Positions 34,840 to 46,008 of a stretch of DNA of 64,000 bases are shown here, piece by piece (within the stretch, counting starts at the first letter, position 1; each line of letters starts with the position of its first letter). Location of the stretch: the NCBI GenBank assembly GCA_002104985.1, contig MCGO01000026.1, positions 62,001 through 126,000 on the forward strand, in the 5' to 3' direction. The stretch is from Rhizoclosmatium globosum (lineage: Eukaryota > Chytridiomycota > Chytridiomycetes > Chytridiales > Chytriomycetaceae). Made by a program: the position numbers and the translations under genes. A model generated the notes under the pieces. That model did no database searches. It saw only the letters and a program-made list of their open reading frames with translations, and had not been told where the DNA came from.

Positions 34840-35392
34840 CTACACGAGAACACATCCTCCTTTCCTGTTTGTTTTCATGATCAGTTAACAGAATGACGGT
34901 GACAGTTGAAGAGAACAGTGAAAATTTTAGGTGGGTGGAGGCCTCCAACACAATGGAAAAGGGGGAGGAAGTACAACTTACGCCTGCTTTGTAAACTGGT
35001 TCTCAGCGACAAACTCTGGCTTTGTTGGTTGTGTAAGTGGGTCTGGGGTGTTCAAGACGTATTGGATCATGCTGTTGACAGAAAAAGAGCATTGTCAGAC
35101 ATGGTATTAGGATTTAAGCTGCTGTAGAGGAGAGAAGAGAGACCGCGCCCGCTAAGTGTTTGCTATTAAAGTATCGTGTTCGTTCGTCCATATATTCCTG
35201 GTTCCAAGTTCTCGTTGTAGACGAACTTTGAATCGAGACCCCCACACGCACACGTCATCAAACACGGAAGAATACAAAAAATTAGTTTACGCACGCTTTA
35301 GCAGCCTCACTGACTTTCACACGCGGAAGTTCATCTTCGAGCTTCAAGCGTTCGTTGAGCTGGACGAGCTTCTGGTGTTTGAGCTCTGACAT
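34840..35392 (-). CDS. heterotrimeric G-protein gamma subunit
   Basis: Exons 35392-35295, 35071-34982 and 34864-34840 give only 70 aa. The N-terminus (MSELKHQKLVQLNERLKLED) is the coiled-coil start of fungal G-gamma. LPRVKVSEAAKAMIQYVLNT then PDPL is the GGL core. The last exon of 25 nt encodes KGGCVLV-stop, a C-terminal CaaX box (CVLV) for prenylation. It would pair with a G-beta and anchor it at the plasma membrane for GPCR signalling. Each splice junction preserves phase and recovers the CaaX end, which strongly supports the model. Easily missed because no single exon exceeds 98 nt. Confidence 0.92.
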
Positions 35393-35777
35393 TTTTTTCT
35401 GAGTTGAAAAGGATTCAACAGAATATGGAAGAAAAAGAAGGAAGAGTCACAATATAATGATAAATACTTTGAAACGAAATATCGTGTACTTTTTCACAAA
35501 GCTGTAATAGTAACAGTTATAATTTTGAGTAATAAATTGATTCGATGATAGATGAATAGTTTGTAATTTTCGAAGATTAGATTTTGCACATGGAGTTGTC
35601 CTTTCGAGTTGATTTGGCGGTGGCGTGGTTTCTTCGAAGTTTCGTTTCACTGTGATTAATTCAAGCGAAAAAAGTTTTTCGACACAATAGATGTTTAATG
35701 AAATGGTGACTAACTCTATTGACTACAGTACTCAAAGATACTAAACGCTAAGTTGAAAACAAAAAACTATCTAAAGT
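35393..35777. other. intergenic region
   Basis: Promoter of the G-gamma gene and AT-rich 3'UTR of the first alkaline phosphatase. The start of the tandem duplication (about 35709) lies here. No gene seen. Confidence 0.4.
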
Positions 35778-38349
35778 TTAGAGGAGGAGCATGGCAGCGG
35801 CGGCAACAACGGCAGAGAAGCCGAAGGTGGCAGCAGAGGAGTACAAGTTTCCTGGCTTGTTTCCGGCAGCTCCAGTTCCAACTGGGGCAACGTAGCCAGC
35901 GTTACCGGCTGGGGCAACGTACTGGGTGCCTGGGGCAGCTCCTGGAGCCTGGTAGGTGGCATCAGCTCCCAAACCAAGAGCGTTGGCAATCAAGAAGAAC
36001 AACTCAGTGTTGTCGTGAACTTTTCCACAGGAAGCAGCAGCTGGTCCGTAACAGTACAAGTCAACGGCCTGGAGAGTGTGAACGGAAGATCCGGAGGAAG
36101 CTGGCAAGTTTCCTGGACGAGCAAGACCGAAACCAGAGTCCTTGGTGGTGTCGTGTGGGTCGGCAACGTAGACACCAGACTGTTCACGGATGATCTTGGA
36201 ACCGTTAACGTAGTTGATGGATGGGTTACGGGTCAATGGGTTGGATGGGTAGTAAGATGGCTTTCCGTCAGCACCCTCAGAAGTGGCAAGACCTGGCTGC
36301 TTAACCTCGAAGTTCTCAACGTGGGATGGAGAGTCAACCTTTCCTCCAGCCAAACGGAAACGAGCGTCAGCGAACTTGGTTGGGAGACCGTTGGCGTCAA
36401 GGACGTTGTCGATCCAACCGGCATCAGCGTAGATACCGATGGCGTTACGCTGCTCACCCTGCCATGAAGCTGGCTCTGGGAGGTTGGCCTTACCGTCAGC
36501 ACCGACAGAGTCATCCTGGGCAGCAGAGCGGAAGTAGTTCAAGTCAACAGATCCGTAGACATCGTAACCTTGGGAGTGGTCAGCAGTCAAGAAGATGGCA
36601 GTCTCCTTGGCACACTCCAAGGAACGGACAGCCTTGACGGTTCGGTCCAACTCCAAGAGATCAGCCAAACCACGGTCGTAACTATAAAAGAAAGTTGAGT
36701 CAGTAAATTGGTTACTTAATATAAACCACTCAAAAAATTTGCTACTCACTCCATTGGGTGCATGGACTTGTCAACAGAGGCAGCCTCAGCCATGAGGAAC
36801 CAACCATCGGTACACTTCTTCTCCATGATCTCGATGGCCTTGGTGGTCATGAGCTCAAGTCCTGGCTGGTTGGTGGCAGTGGTACCGTCCAACTTTGGTG
36901 AAGAGTCTGGGTTGGTGGTAAGAGCACCAGTGTTGAACTCACGCTCGTACCAGGTGTCCATGTGACCAGCGGTGAAGATACCGAGGACTGGGCCAGCAGA
37001 GGCAGCCTTCAAGGCAGTCTTGTCGTAGACAACGTTGTATCCGGCAGCGGCGAAGGCGTCGTAGTAGTTGGTGCTGTTGATGGCCTTGGATCCCTTGAAC
37101 CATTCACCACCTCCTCCAAGGAGAACATCTGGCTTGACGGCTGGTCCCCATGGCATTGGCTCACCAGAAACAGACCACTTCTTGGTGGTGGAGTTCTGGA
37201 CCAAGTGAGAGAAACCGTTCAAGGCCTCGTTAACGAGGTGAGCTCCCTGGGAACGGGAACGGGTGTGACCGAAGAAACCAGCTGGGGTGGCATCAACAAC
37301 AGAAGCAGTGGTGACGATACCAACACACATTCCTGGGCGGACACGACGGATGATCTCAGAGATGGTCTCAACCTTAGCATCGTCCAAGTTGTCTCCTGGG
37401 GTGGTGTCGAAGTACACGTTCAAACCGTTGACCCATCCCTTAAAAAAATTCAGAGTTAATTTCTAACAAATTTCACGTGTTAAACAAAAGTGTACCTTCT
37501 GACCAGAACCGTAGGCAGCAGCAGAGTTGGCAGAGTCGGTGATGATGGCATCAATACCGTTGGTAGCGATCTTACCCATGGCATCGAACTTCTCAATCTC
37601 AAGGAAACCGTCTCCGTTGGCGAACTTTCCGAAACGGGTGTTCTTGGAGATGTAACGGGCAGCAGAGATCATGGTTGGGGCCATACCGTCTCCAATGAAC
37701 AAGAGGGCGTTCTTGGCCTGGCGGACAGCAGAACCCTTCACGACCCACTTGGCAGTGGCAATCTGACCTCCAGCAGAGACCTCGACGTTGTACTCTCCGT
37801 TGGCTGGGAGGGCAACGTTTCTGAAGGTTCCACGCGCAACAGCGAAGGTGGTGGACTTCTTGGTGTCTCTGGCCTTGGTGTCGGCATAGAAGGTGGCGTT
37901 GTATGGCTTCCAGATGTATGGAGCTGGAGCGTTGACGATGACATCGGAGATCTTCTTTCCGTTGATGGTAACAGCGAGGTTGGAGAAGTCTGGGACGGTG
38001 GTGTCGTCAGAGTGGAGCTCGATGGAGATGTCGAAGTGCTGCAATTGGGATAATTTTTTAGGAATACTGATGATACATGGGAAAAGGAGGAGTGGTAGTA
38101 CACACCTGTCCAGCGAGGAACTCAGCACCGTCGACTGGGACAATGGCAAGCTTGGTGTCTCTCTGGAGAGCACGGTACTTGTTCTGCTGTCCTGGCTGTG
38201 GGACAGAGGAAAGGGCAGCAGCGGTAGCAGCGAGGGTCAACAAAGCACTGATCTGCATTTCTAGTCTAATGAGTGAGATGGGATGTTGTTGAAGGGATAT
38301 TGCCTGGCTTTTGTAGTTTTTTGTGAGATTTAATCAAACTGGCGCGTGG
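35709..38349. repeat. alkaline phosphatase tandem duplication, unit 1
   Basis: About 2.64 kb including the whole gene and about 90 bp of promoter, directly repeated at 39731-42379 with high but imperfect identity. The right edge is the shared CAAACTGGCGCGTGG. Confidence 0.9.
35778..38258 (-). CDS. secreted GPI-type alkaline phosphatase
   Basis: Exons 38258-38106, 38038-37496, 37438-36750 and 36681-35778 encode 762 aa. A signal peptide (residues 1-17) precedes an N-terminal beta-rich domain. The phosphatase core follows: IGDGM metal motif, TDSANSAAAY with the nucleophile Ser, HMDTWYE, FLMAEAASVDKSMHPMDYDR (metal Glu, Asp and His), TADHSQGYD (Asp/His pair), and SVHTLQAVDLYCYGP with the last His. 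All metal ligands of the PhoA superfamily appear present. The C-terminus ends with GNKPGNLYSSAA then a hydrophobic run to the stop, as in GPI signals. It hydrolyses phosphomonoesters outside the cell; probably phosphate scavenging. Confidence 0.92.
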
Positions 38350-39730
38350 AATTGGTGCGTGCCCGAATCAGCAATTTTATTCCCAATTTTCAGCCATTTA
38401 ATACCATTCTCCTGCAAAGATCATATTGTTTGCAGTAGTGGGCGAGGTCGTCAAGGAAAACGAGGGTGTTTTCAAAGTATTGGAGTCAATTTGGGCCAGG
38501 TCATTACGGCTTTTCGTAAGCCTGCCAATTCCTCGTTTCTTTGGAAGATATTACATCCAAGTGCTTCTTTTTGCATCAGTTAATACTTGGAAGGGACAGT
38601 TGATCCCATTTACGACCCACTGGATACATATGGACAAAATGAAACAAGCTACCCGATTGTTTCGAACATTGTTACACAACGTACATTCCTCAATCCCTCA
38701 TTTCTTCCGATCCTTTCCAAAAAGGTAGATTTTGCATGACTTCAAGTAGTTAAGATAGTATCTTTATGTGTCAATATTTGTAAGCACGCTCTACCAAGCC
38801 CTGATTCATTTATGTTATTTCCAGCGACTTAAATACATGATAAATAGAATTTCCAAAGTATTTTGATCAATGGTCGGTGTTTGGCATGGATAAGGCAATT
38901 ATTGCAGCTACATGGCCTTGATCCAATATCATTGATAAGCCCTTCAATCCCAATAATGCCTTTGGGCGTTCACTCCTAAATATCAATACTATTTATTCAA
39001 TGAAAGCACTGTAAGAAAGCTGAAGCTACATAGAACTTGTGCGTTTCATGTCGGATGGAAATCTCTGGGTTCGCACAAAGGGCACGTTCTGGCAAGCCCG
39101 CCACCAACCAAAAAAATCAGACCAATAACAGACGGATGCATTCTTCAAATACATTTTGTAACTTTCATTGCTCCAGAGACGCAATACCTATTTGTTTGAA
39201 AGATACGTTTATTCACAGTTATCGAGAAAATAAACCGTCAAAAACGATTGAACGCACGAAGAGTAAGCGAGTAATACTTTCGAAAAGTTAAGTTCATTAG
39301 TGAGAACGAATCCATGTCAAAAGACTATTATGTGCACGATGTATTTTGAAGATATATTGGATAAGCCCAAAACTTTGTCAGCATCCAAAAACAACTTCAT
39401 CGATCTCAATGACTCCAGATTTGCATTAATGTTCTTGAAAGAATGTGGGATACTGGTGTGTACATTGTCAAAGCGGTCAGGATCCCATTTTGGCCATGAT
39501 TTAAGTGTCTCACAAAACACTTCCAATAGTGCTCCATCCCAGCAGTTGCACTAACACAGTATTGCATTACCTCAGCCATTGTGCTGTCCGCCCCTTTTTT
39601 GACCACACCATCACAGTGGTGAGGCACGCGCCTTAAGCCCAATAAGGCACGCGCCACGAAGCCCGTCCACGTTTCAATTCGGAAAAAACGACATTACAAA
39701 AAGACAGTACCAAGAACAAACGTAAAAAAG
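38350..39730. other. spacer between the two phosphatase units
   Basis: About 1.4 kb without a convincing gene. Two short coding-like stretches exist: plus strand 38600-38730 (DPIYDPLDTYGQNETSYPIV in one frame) and minus strand 39526-39340 (VFCETLKSWPKWDPDRFDNV onward). Neither has clear splice signals; they may be gene relics. Confidence 0.4.
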
Positions 39731-42379
39731 TTACTAACTCTATTTGACTACAGTATTTCAAAGATACTAAACGCTAAGTTGAAAAACAATAAACTTTCTA
39801 AAGTTTAGAGGAGGAGCATGGCAGCGGCGGCAACAACGGCAGAGAAGCCGAAGGTGGCAGCAGAGGAGTACAAGTTTCCTGGCTTGTTTCCGGCGGCTCC
39901 AGTTCCAACTGGGGCAACGTAGCCAGCGTTACCGGCTGGGGCAACGTACTGGGTACCTGGAGCAGCTCCTGGAGCCTGGTAGGTGGCATCAGCTCCCAAA
40001 CCAAGAGCGTTGGCAATCAAGAAGAACAACTCAGTGTTGTCGTGAACCTTTCCACAGGAAGCGGCGGCTGGTCCGTAACAGTACAAATCAACAGCCTGGA
40101 GAGTGTGGACGGATGATCCAGAGTTGATTGGCAAGTTTCCTGGACGGGCAAGACCAACTCCAGAGTCCTTGGTGGTGTCGTGTGGGTCAGCAACGTAAAC
40201 TCCGGATGAACCAGCTTCACGGATGATCTTGGAACCGTTGACGTAGTTGATGGATGGGTTACGGGTCAATGGGTTGGATGGGTAGTAAGAAACAGATCCA
40301 TCGGCAGCCTCAGAAGTGGCAAGACCTGGCTGCTTGACTTCGAAGTTCTCAACGTGGGATGGAGAGTCAACCTTTCCTCCAGCCAAACGGAAACGAGCGT
40401 CAGCGAACTTGGTTGGGAGACCGTTGGCGTCAAGGACGTTGTCGATCCAACCGGCATCAGCATAAACACCAATGGCGTTACGCTGTTCACCCTGCCATGA
40501 AGCTGGCTCTGGGAGGTTGGCCTTACCGTCAGCACCGACAGAGTCGTCCTGGGCAGCAGAGCGGAAGTAGTTCAAGTCAACAGATCCGTAGACATCGTAA
40601 CCTTGGGAGTGGTCAGCAGTCAAGAAGATGGCAGTCTCCTTGGCACACTCCAAGGAACGGACAGCCTTGACGGTTCGGTCCAACTCCAAGAGATCAGCCA
40701 AACCACGGTCGTAGCTAAAAGAAAGTTCAGTCAGTAAATTGGTTACTCAATATAGGTCACTCAAAAAATTTGCAACTCACTCCATTGGGTGCATGGACTT
40801 GTCAACAGAGGCAGCCTCAGCCATGAGGAACCAACCATCAGTACACTTCTTTCCATGATCTCAATGGCCTTGGTGGTCATGAGCTCAAGTCCTGGCTGGT
40901 TGGTGGCAGTGGTACCATCCAACTTTGGTGAAGAGTCTGGGTTGGTGGTAAGAGCACCAGTGTTGAACTCACGCTCGTACCAGGTGTCCATGTGACCCGC
41001 GGTGAAGATACCGAGGACTGGGCCAGCAGAGGCAGCCTTCAAGGCAGTCTTATCGTAAACAACGTTGTATCCGGCAGCGGCGAAGGCGTCGTAGTAGTTG
41101 GTGCTGTTGATGGCTTTGGATCCCTTGAACCATTCACCACCTCCTCCAAGGTATACGTCTGGCTTGACGGCTGGTCCCCATGGCATTGGCTCACCAGAAA
41201 CAGACCACTTCTTGGTGGTAGAGTTCTGGACCAAGTGAGAGAAACCGTTCAAGGCCTCGTTAACGAGGTGACCTCCCTGGGAACGGGCACGGGTGTGACC
41301 GAAGAAACCAGCTGGGGTGGCATCAACAACGGAAGCAGTGGTGACAATACCGATACACATTCCTGGGCGGACACGACGGATGATCTCAGAGATGGTCTCA
41401 ACCTTGGCGTCGTCCAAGTTGTCACTTGGAGTGGTGTCGGAGTAGACGTTCAAACCGTTGACCCATCCCTTAAAAAAAATTCAGAGTTAATTTCTAATAA
41501 ATTTCACGTGTTAAACAAAAGCGTACCTTCTGACCAGAACCGTAGGCAGCAGCAGAGTTGGCAGAGTCGGTGATGATGGCATCAATACCGTTGGTAGCGA
41601 TCTTACCCATGGCATCGAACTTCTCAATCTCAAGGAAACCGTCTCCGTTGGCGAACTTTCCGAAACGGGTGTTCTTGGAGATGTAACGGGCAGCAGAGAT
41701 CATGGTTGGGGCCATACCGTCTCCGATGAACAAGAGGGCGTTCTTGGCCTGGCGGACAGCTGATCCCTTGACGACCCACTTGGCAGTGGCAATCTGACCT
41801 CCAGCAGAGACCTCAACGTTGTACTCTCCGTTGGCTGGGAGGGCAACGTTTCTGAAGGTTCCACGCGCAACAGCAAAGGTGGTGGACTTCTTGGTGTCTC
41901 TGGCCTTGGTGTCGGCAAAGAAGGTGGCGTTGTATGGCTTCCAGATGTATGGAGCTGGAGCGTTGACGATGACATCGGAGATCTTCTTTCCGTTGATGGT
42001 AACAGCGAGGTTGGAGAAGTCTGGGACGGTGGTGTCGTCAGAGTGGAGCTCGATGGAGATATCGAAGTGCTACAATTGGGATAATTTTTTAGGAATACTG
42101 ATGATACATGGGAAGAAGAGGAGTGGTAGTACACACCTGTCCAGCAAGAAACTCAGCACCGTCGACTGGGACAATGGCAAGCTTGGTGTCTCTCTGGAGA
42201 GCACGGTACTTGTTCTGTTGTCCTGGCTGTGGGACAGAGGAGAGGGCAGCAGCGGTGGCAGCGAGGGTCAACAAAGCGCTGATCTGCATTTCTAGTCTAG
42301 TGAGTGAGATGGGATGTTGTTGAAGGGATATTGCCTGGCTTTTGTAGTTTTTGTGAGATTTAATCAAACTGGCGCGTGG
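39731..42379. repeat. alkaline phosphatase tandem duplication, unit 2
   Basis: Direct repeat of 35709-38349, including all intron positions and the promoter-proximal block upstream of the ATG. Confidence 0.9.
39805..42289 (-). pseudogene. alkaline phosphatase copy with a 1-nt frameshift
   Basis: Exons 42289-42137, 42069-41527, 41468-40781 and 40714-39805. It is nearly identical to the first copy in protein and intron positions, with a 2-codon insertion in exon 4 (REAGSSGVY versus REQSGVY). Exon 3 is 688 nt instead of 689: a single base is missing near 40850 (CTTCTTTCCATG versus CTTCTTCTCCATG on the plus strand). The frame is lost just before the segment holding the metal-binding Glu, Asp and His, so the product would lack an active site. 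Exon 4 remains fully open, which suggests a very recent lesion or a sequencing error. Confidence 0.8.
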
Positions 42380-43079
42380 TAAATGGAGCATGCATCCATT
42401 CGGAGTGGGTGCGCGATGATACATCAACGTATCATGGTGTCGGATGTGCGTATCCTCATTGCTAATAGGTTCTTAATGTATTCGAGCCGGGAAGTAATGT
42501 AATGGTAAGACCATAAATTGGTGGGCTTGCTCAAGTGTAGGTGCATGCCCAATAATACCAAAATATACAACTTAAATGAAACCATTTTTTAATGTTTTTA
42601 TGCATGATACGAAGTAATGCTGTGGTCGATAATGCATAACTTTTTGTCAACATTATCGGATTTGAAATGAGAGTATCCAACAATTCGATTGATGTGCATC
42701 TAAAGATATTCAATAGGACGGCATTTGCAGTTTACTTATAGTTTCCAATTGTCCTTGTTTGCGTTGCAGCACCCATGTCAAAATGGGCACGCAGCGCAAG
42801 CCTGTTATTTCCATCTCCGAAATGGAGATTCTTGGGGAAACGTATTGGAAATACTGTGTGTGCACGCAGTCATCACTTCGATCCATCAGCAAAATAGATC
42901 ATGATACATTCGAAAGGAGAGTAAGTAACTGTTTCCGATCTTCCTCTCTAACTCTATAATATATGCTTTATTTGTTTGTTATGTTACGTAATCCGTCCGC
43001 TCGCACTGCTAATTATGTGCTAGGGGTAAGGATGTTGTTCTTTGAGCCAAGCAGGAGCAACTGAGAAACCAAGCGAGAA
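42380..43079. other. intergenic region
   Basis: Promoter of the second phosphatase copy and upstream region of the 43080 gene. Read on both strands; no supported gene, repeat or RNA. Confidence 0.4.
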
Positions 43080-44500
43080 ATGCGAACAGCAGTAGCCGCA
43101 GACTTTGAGCTGACTGAGGAAGAGACACTGGCGGTGCAGCGGATGGCTGATGAGTACGGTGAGTAGTTTGAAGGGAATGCATGGTTTAGTGTGTGTTGGT
43201 TGGTGGTTGGTGGTTGGTGGTTGGTGGTGGGTGCTAACACGCTCTGGATGGCTGGCCTAGGACCGTCCGCCCTCGAAGCCTGTGCCGCAATTGTCCGTCT
43301 CAGAAAAGCAGCAAATGTGCACGAATCACTGGCTGCGAATCTGAGAAACCAGGCCGATTTGATGGACCAGTTTCTTCGCGAATCGATGCTTTCTCCCAGC
43401 ACTCCCAGCACTCCTAGCACTCCTAGCACTCCTAGCCCTCATGGCACTTCTAGCACGCCTGGCCCTAGCTCAGATGCTCCTAGCAATACTCCTAGCAGTA
43501 CGTTGCCTCTGCCTTTGCCGGTCCTGGCGCCGGCCCTGACCTACGCAGACTTTCTCAGGGCCCAGCAGGAAAAAAACCGGGCTCGCCAACTCTCCACTCA
43601 ACCGCCCCTTCAGCCAACTCCGCCAGAAAGCCCAGCTCATTCCCTCAAACTGCAATCCCAAAATACCCAACCTTCAATTCACGCAGACTTTCCTGCCCTT
43701 GCTATTCCCTCCAACTGGTCCTCAGCCCCTCCTGTCCCTGATTTATCAGGAAAGTCTTCCACTGTCCGTACACGCGTTCTTGGTTCAGAAGGTTCATCTT
43801 CGGCTTCTGTTTTCCATCCTCAGTTTACCCTTTCAGACGGATCGTCCTCAGATTCTTCCCTTCATCCTCCTGCCCCTCCCACTCCCGCCCCCATTCCTCC
43901 TGCATGGCTCAACCTGGAACCCTTCAACTTCACCAGTCCTCGCTGGCTCGTTCCGGCTCTGGGCTCACTCGTGTAAAGTCTTTGGGTCACTTGGAGGCTG
44001 GTGGTATTGAACGGCGATTCAGTTTCAAAGAGTCGCTTACATCAGAGTTGAATGCCCTGAGCAATAAATCAAGCGTGCCAGCGCAGCCAGCCAGTGAAGG
44101 GACTGTGGGTTCCAACTTGGAATCTGAAACCAAAGCAATGCCTTCTCCAAATACCGAAAAAGAAGACTTTGGTAATCCCCTCATTGATGAAATTATTTCG
44201 AGTACTACTCCGACGCAAGCAACAAACACAAAGTCCCCATTTGCATTGCAGAAACCCTTGGGATCACCCTCCTCGATTTTCGCGTCTCCTGCGTTGACCA
44301 ATGGCGGCCAATTGAATGCTGTTGACAATAGTAGCAGCGGCTTGTTTAATTCATCTGCGATGAGTGTGTCTGGATCCGCGAGTATTAGCAGTCGCTACCA
44401 AATGAATCAAAATCTTAAGCCTTCGGCTCTCAAAAAAAGGTTTTCGTTACAGCGCCTGTTTGCTGGAACTGTTGGCGGTGCTGGCAATGCAAGTAAATAG
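43080..44500 (+). CDS. Ser/Pro-rich low-complexity protein, unknown
   Basis: Exon 1 43080-43158 (MRTAVAADFELTEEETLAVQ...) joins in phase to an exon starting at 43261. An N-terminal helical region (ALEACAAIVRLRKAANVHES onward) is followed by STP repeats and a long Pro/Ser region. Near 43942-43970 the frame must change. A 29-nt GTTCCG...GTAAAG segment fits phase 0, or a small frameshift is present. The second half (KSLGHLEAGGIERRFSFKES onward) runs to 44500 and ends with a basic segment (ALKKRFSLQRLF). No known domain. Probably disordered and phosphorylated (several RRxS/KRxS-like sites). Confidence 0.6.
43395..43440 (+). repeat. 9-bp coding repeat (Ser-Thr-Pro)
   Basis: About five units of the type AGCACTCCT encoding repeated STP; near-perfect third-position conservation indicates recent slippage expansion. 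Confidence 0.8.
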
Positions 44501-44596
44501 TAAATATTGGATGTGAATGATTATGGATGGGAGGTACTTGTATTGTATTTCAGTATGTTATTAGTGGACACTATATTTTGAATACAGAACGGGTTT

Positions 44597-45975
44597 TTAT
44601 TGTGCTGACTCTTCACTTCTCTCTAACAAAAAGACGCGCGTATCATCATATTCTGGCTCCTCTTCTTCTTGAATAGGCTTTGCCTCCATTCCCAGTCCTT
44701 CCTCTATTTCCGCCTTTGGTGTTTCATTCGCCTGCTTCCTGGCTTCCATTGACGCAGATGGAATAGTTCTCAACGCAATGTCAAACAAGTTCAAGACATT
44801 TGGTTTCTATTGTGATTGTCAGTATTTGCTTCAAAGTGCCGATTCCACTCACGTTTTCCCACTTCTTCATTGATTTGAACCTGCCATCCCACGGAAGAGT
44901 TACGCCTGAGTACAGTGACATTTGTTTTCAGAATGTTGAAACCTTAAAACACAAACAAACCTTGCTCAGTCCATGCCTTCCTCATCTTATGAACCGGAAT
45001 AGTTCCTGGATACGGAACAAATTCGGCATCTCTGTATGCAGAGTCTATTCCACGATTTAACATCAAAGTCAGCCTTTCTTCGCCATCAAGAGAAACGGTA
45101 CTACCTTCGATGACACCTTTGTGGCGACGAATCAATTTCAACTGGTTTAAGCGCTCCTCGTTGGCGTTGATTTCTTGCGTTCGGAACTTGTCTTCGAGTT
45201 CCCTCATCTTCTTGAGGCGTTCTTCAGTGAACCATCGTAGACGTTCCATAAACTACAATGATATTAAGTTTGATTTTTTCCAGGTGAGGGTGAAGATTAA
45301 GGAGAACAACTTACATTCATCGAAAAGGGCGCACTTGTAAACACCTTTTTCTTTACCTGTAAACAAAGATTAGGAGAAAATGGCAGTAAGAATTAGGGTG
45401 AATTACAGTATGCTCGTGTGATTGAAGCTTGATAACTGGTTTGACGACTGGGACTTTGACTTCCTTGTTGTACAGTCGACTCTTGGCCTCCTTTGACTCC
45501 TTCGAGATACCCTTCTTCTTCTTCTCTACCCCATCTTTCTTTTTCTTACCACCATCCTCACTCTCACTACTATTACCGTCATCATGTGCTCCACCACGAC
45601 CACCACCCCCTTTACCCCCATGTGTACCCTCCGCTGCCTTGGCAGTATTTTCAGTACTTCCACGATGCGTCATATACTTTTGCGCAAGCCGCTGCGCGCG
45701 TTCATTCGCCTGCTTCATCCGCTCCTCATACGCAGCATCTGCATCTGCAAGCGTTTGTTTCATGACTTCCATTTGAATGTCTTGCTGTCTGATGCGGTCC
45801 TCGTATTCCTTTTGCATGAGGTGCATTTGTTGGGCGTGTAGGAGTGTTAGTTCCATTACGTCTTGCATTGAGAATGTGTCCTTGTCGGCGTCGCCTTCGG
45901 TGGGGTTGAGGATGTCGCCTTCTGTTGGGAGTCTTTGGGGGTTTTTTGAATTAAATGATGAGACATATGGGAGGT

Positions 45976-46008
<33 letters not shown>

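Noticed and set aside
35778..36749. Long antisense open frames opposite the alkaline phosphatase genes (both copies)
   Set aside because: Shadows caused by codon bias of the phosphatases; they contain no domain and mirror the sense frame.
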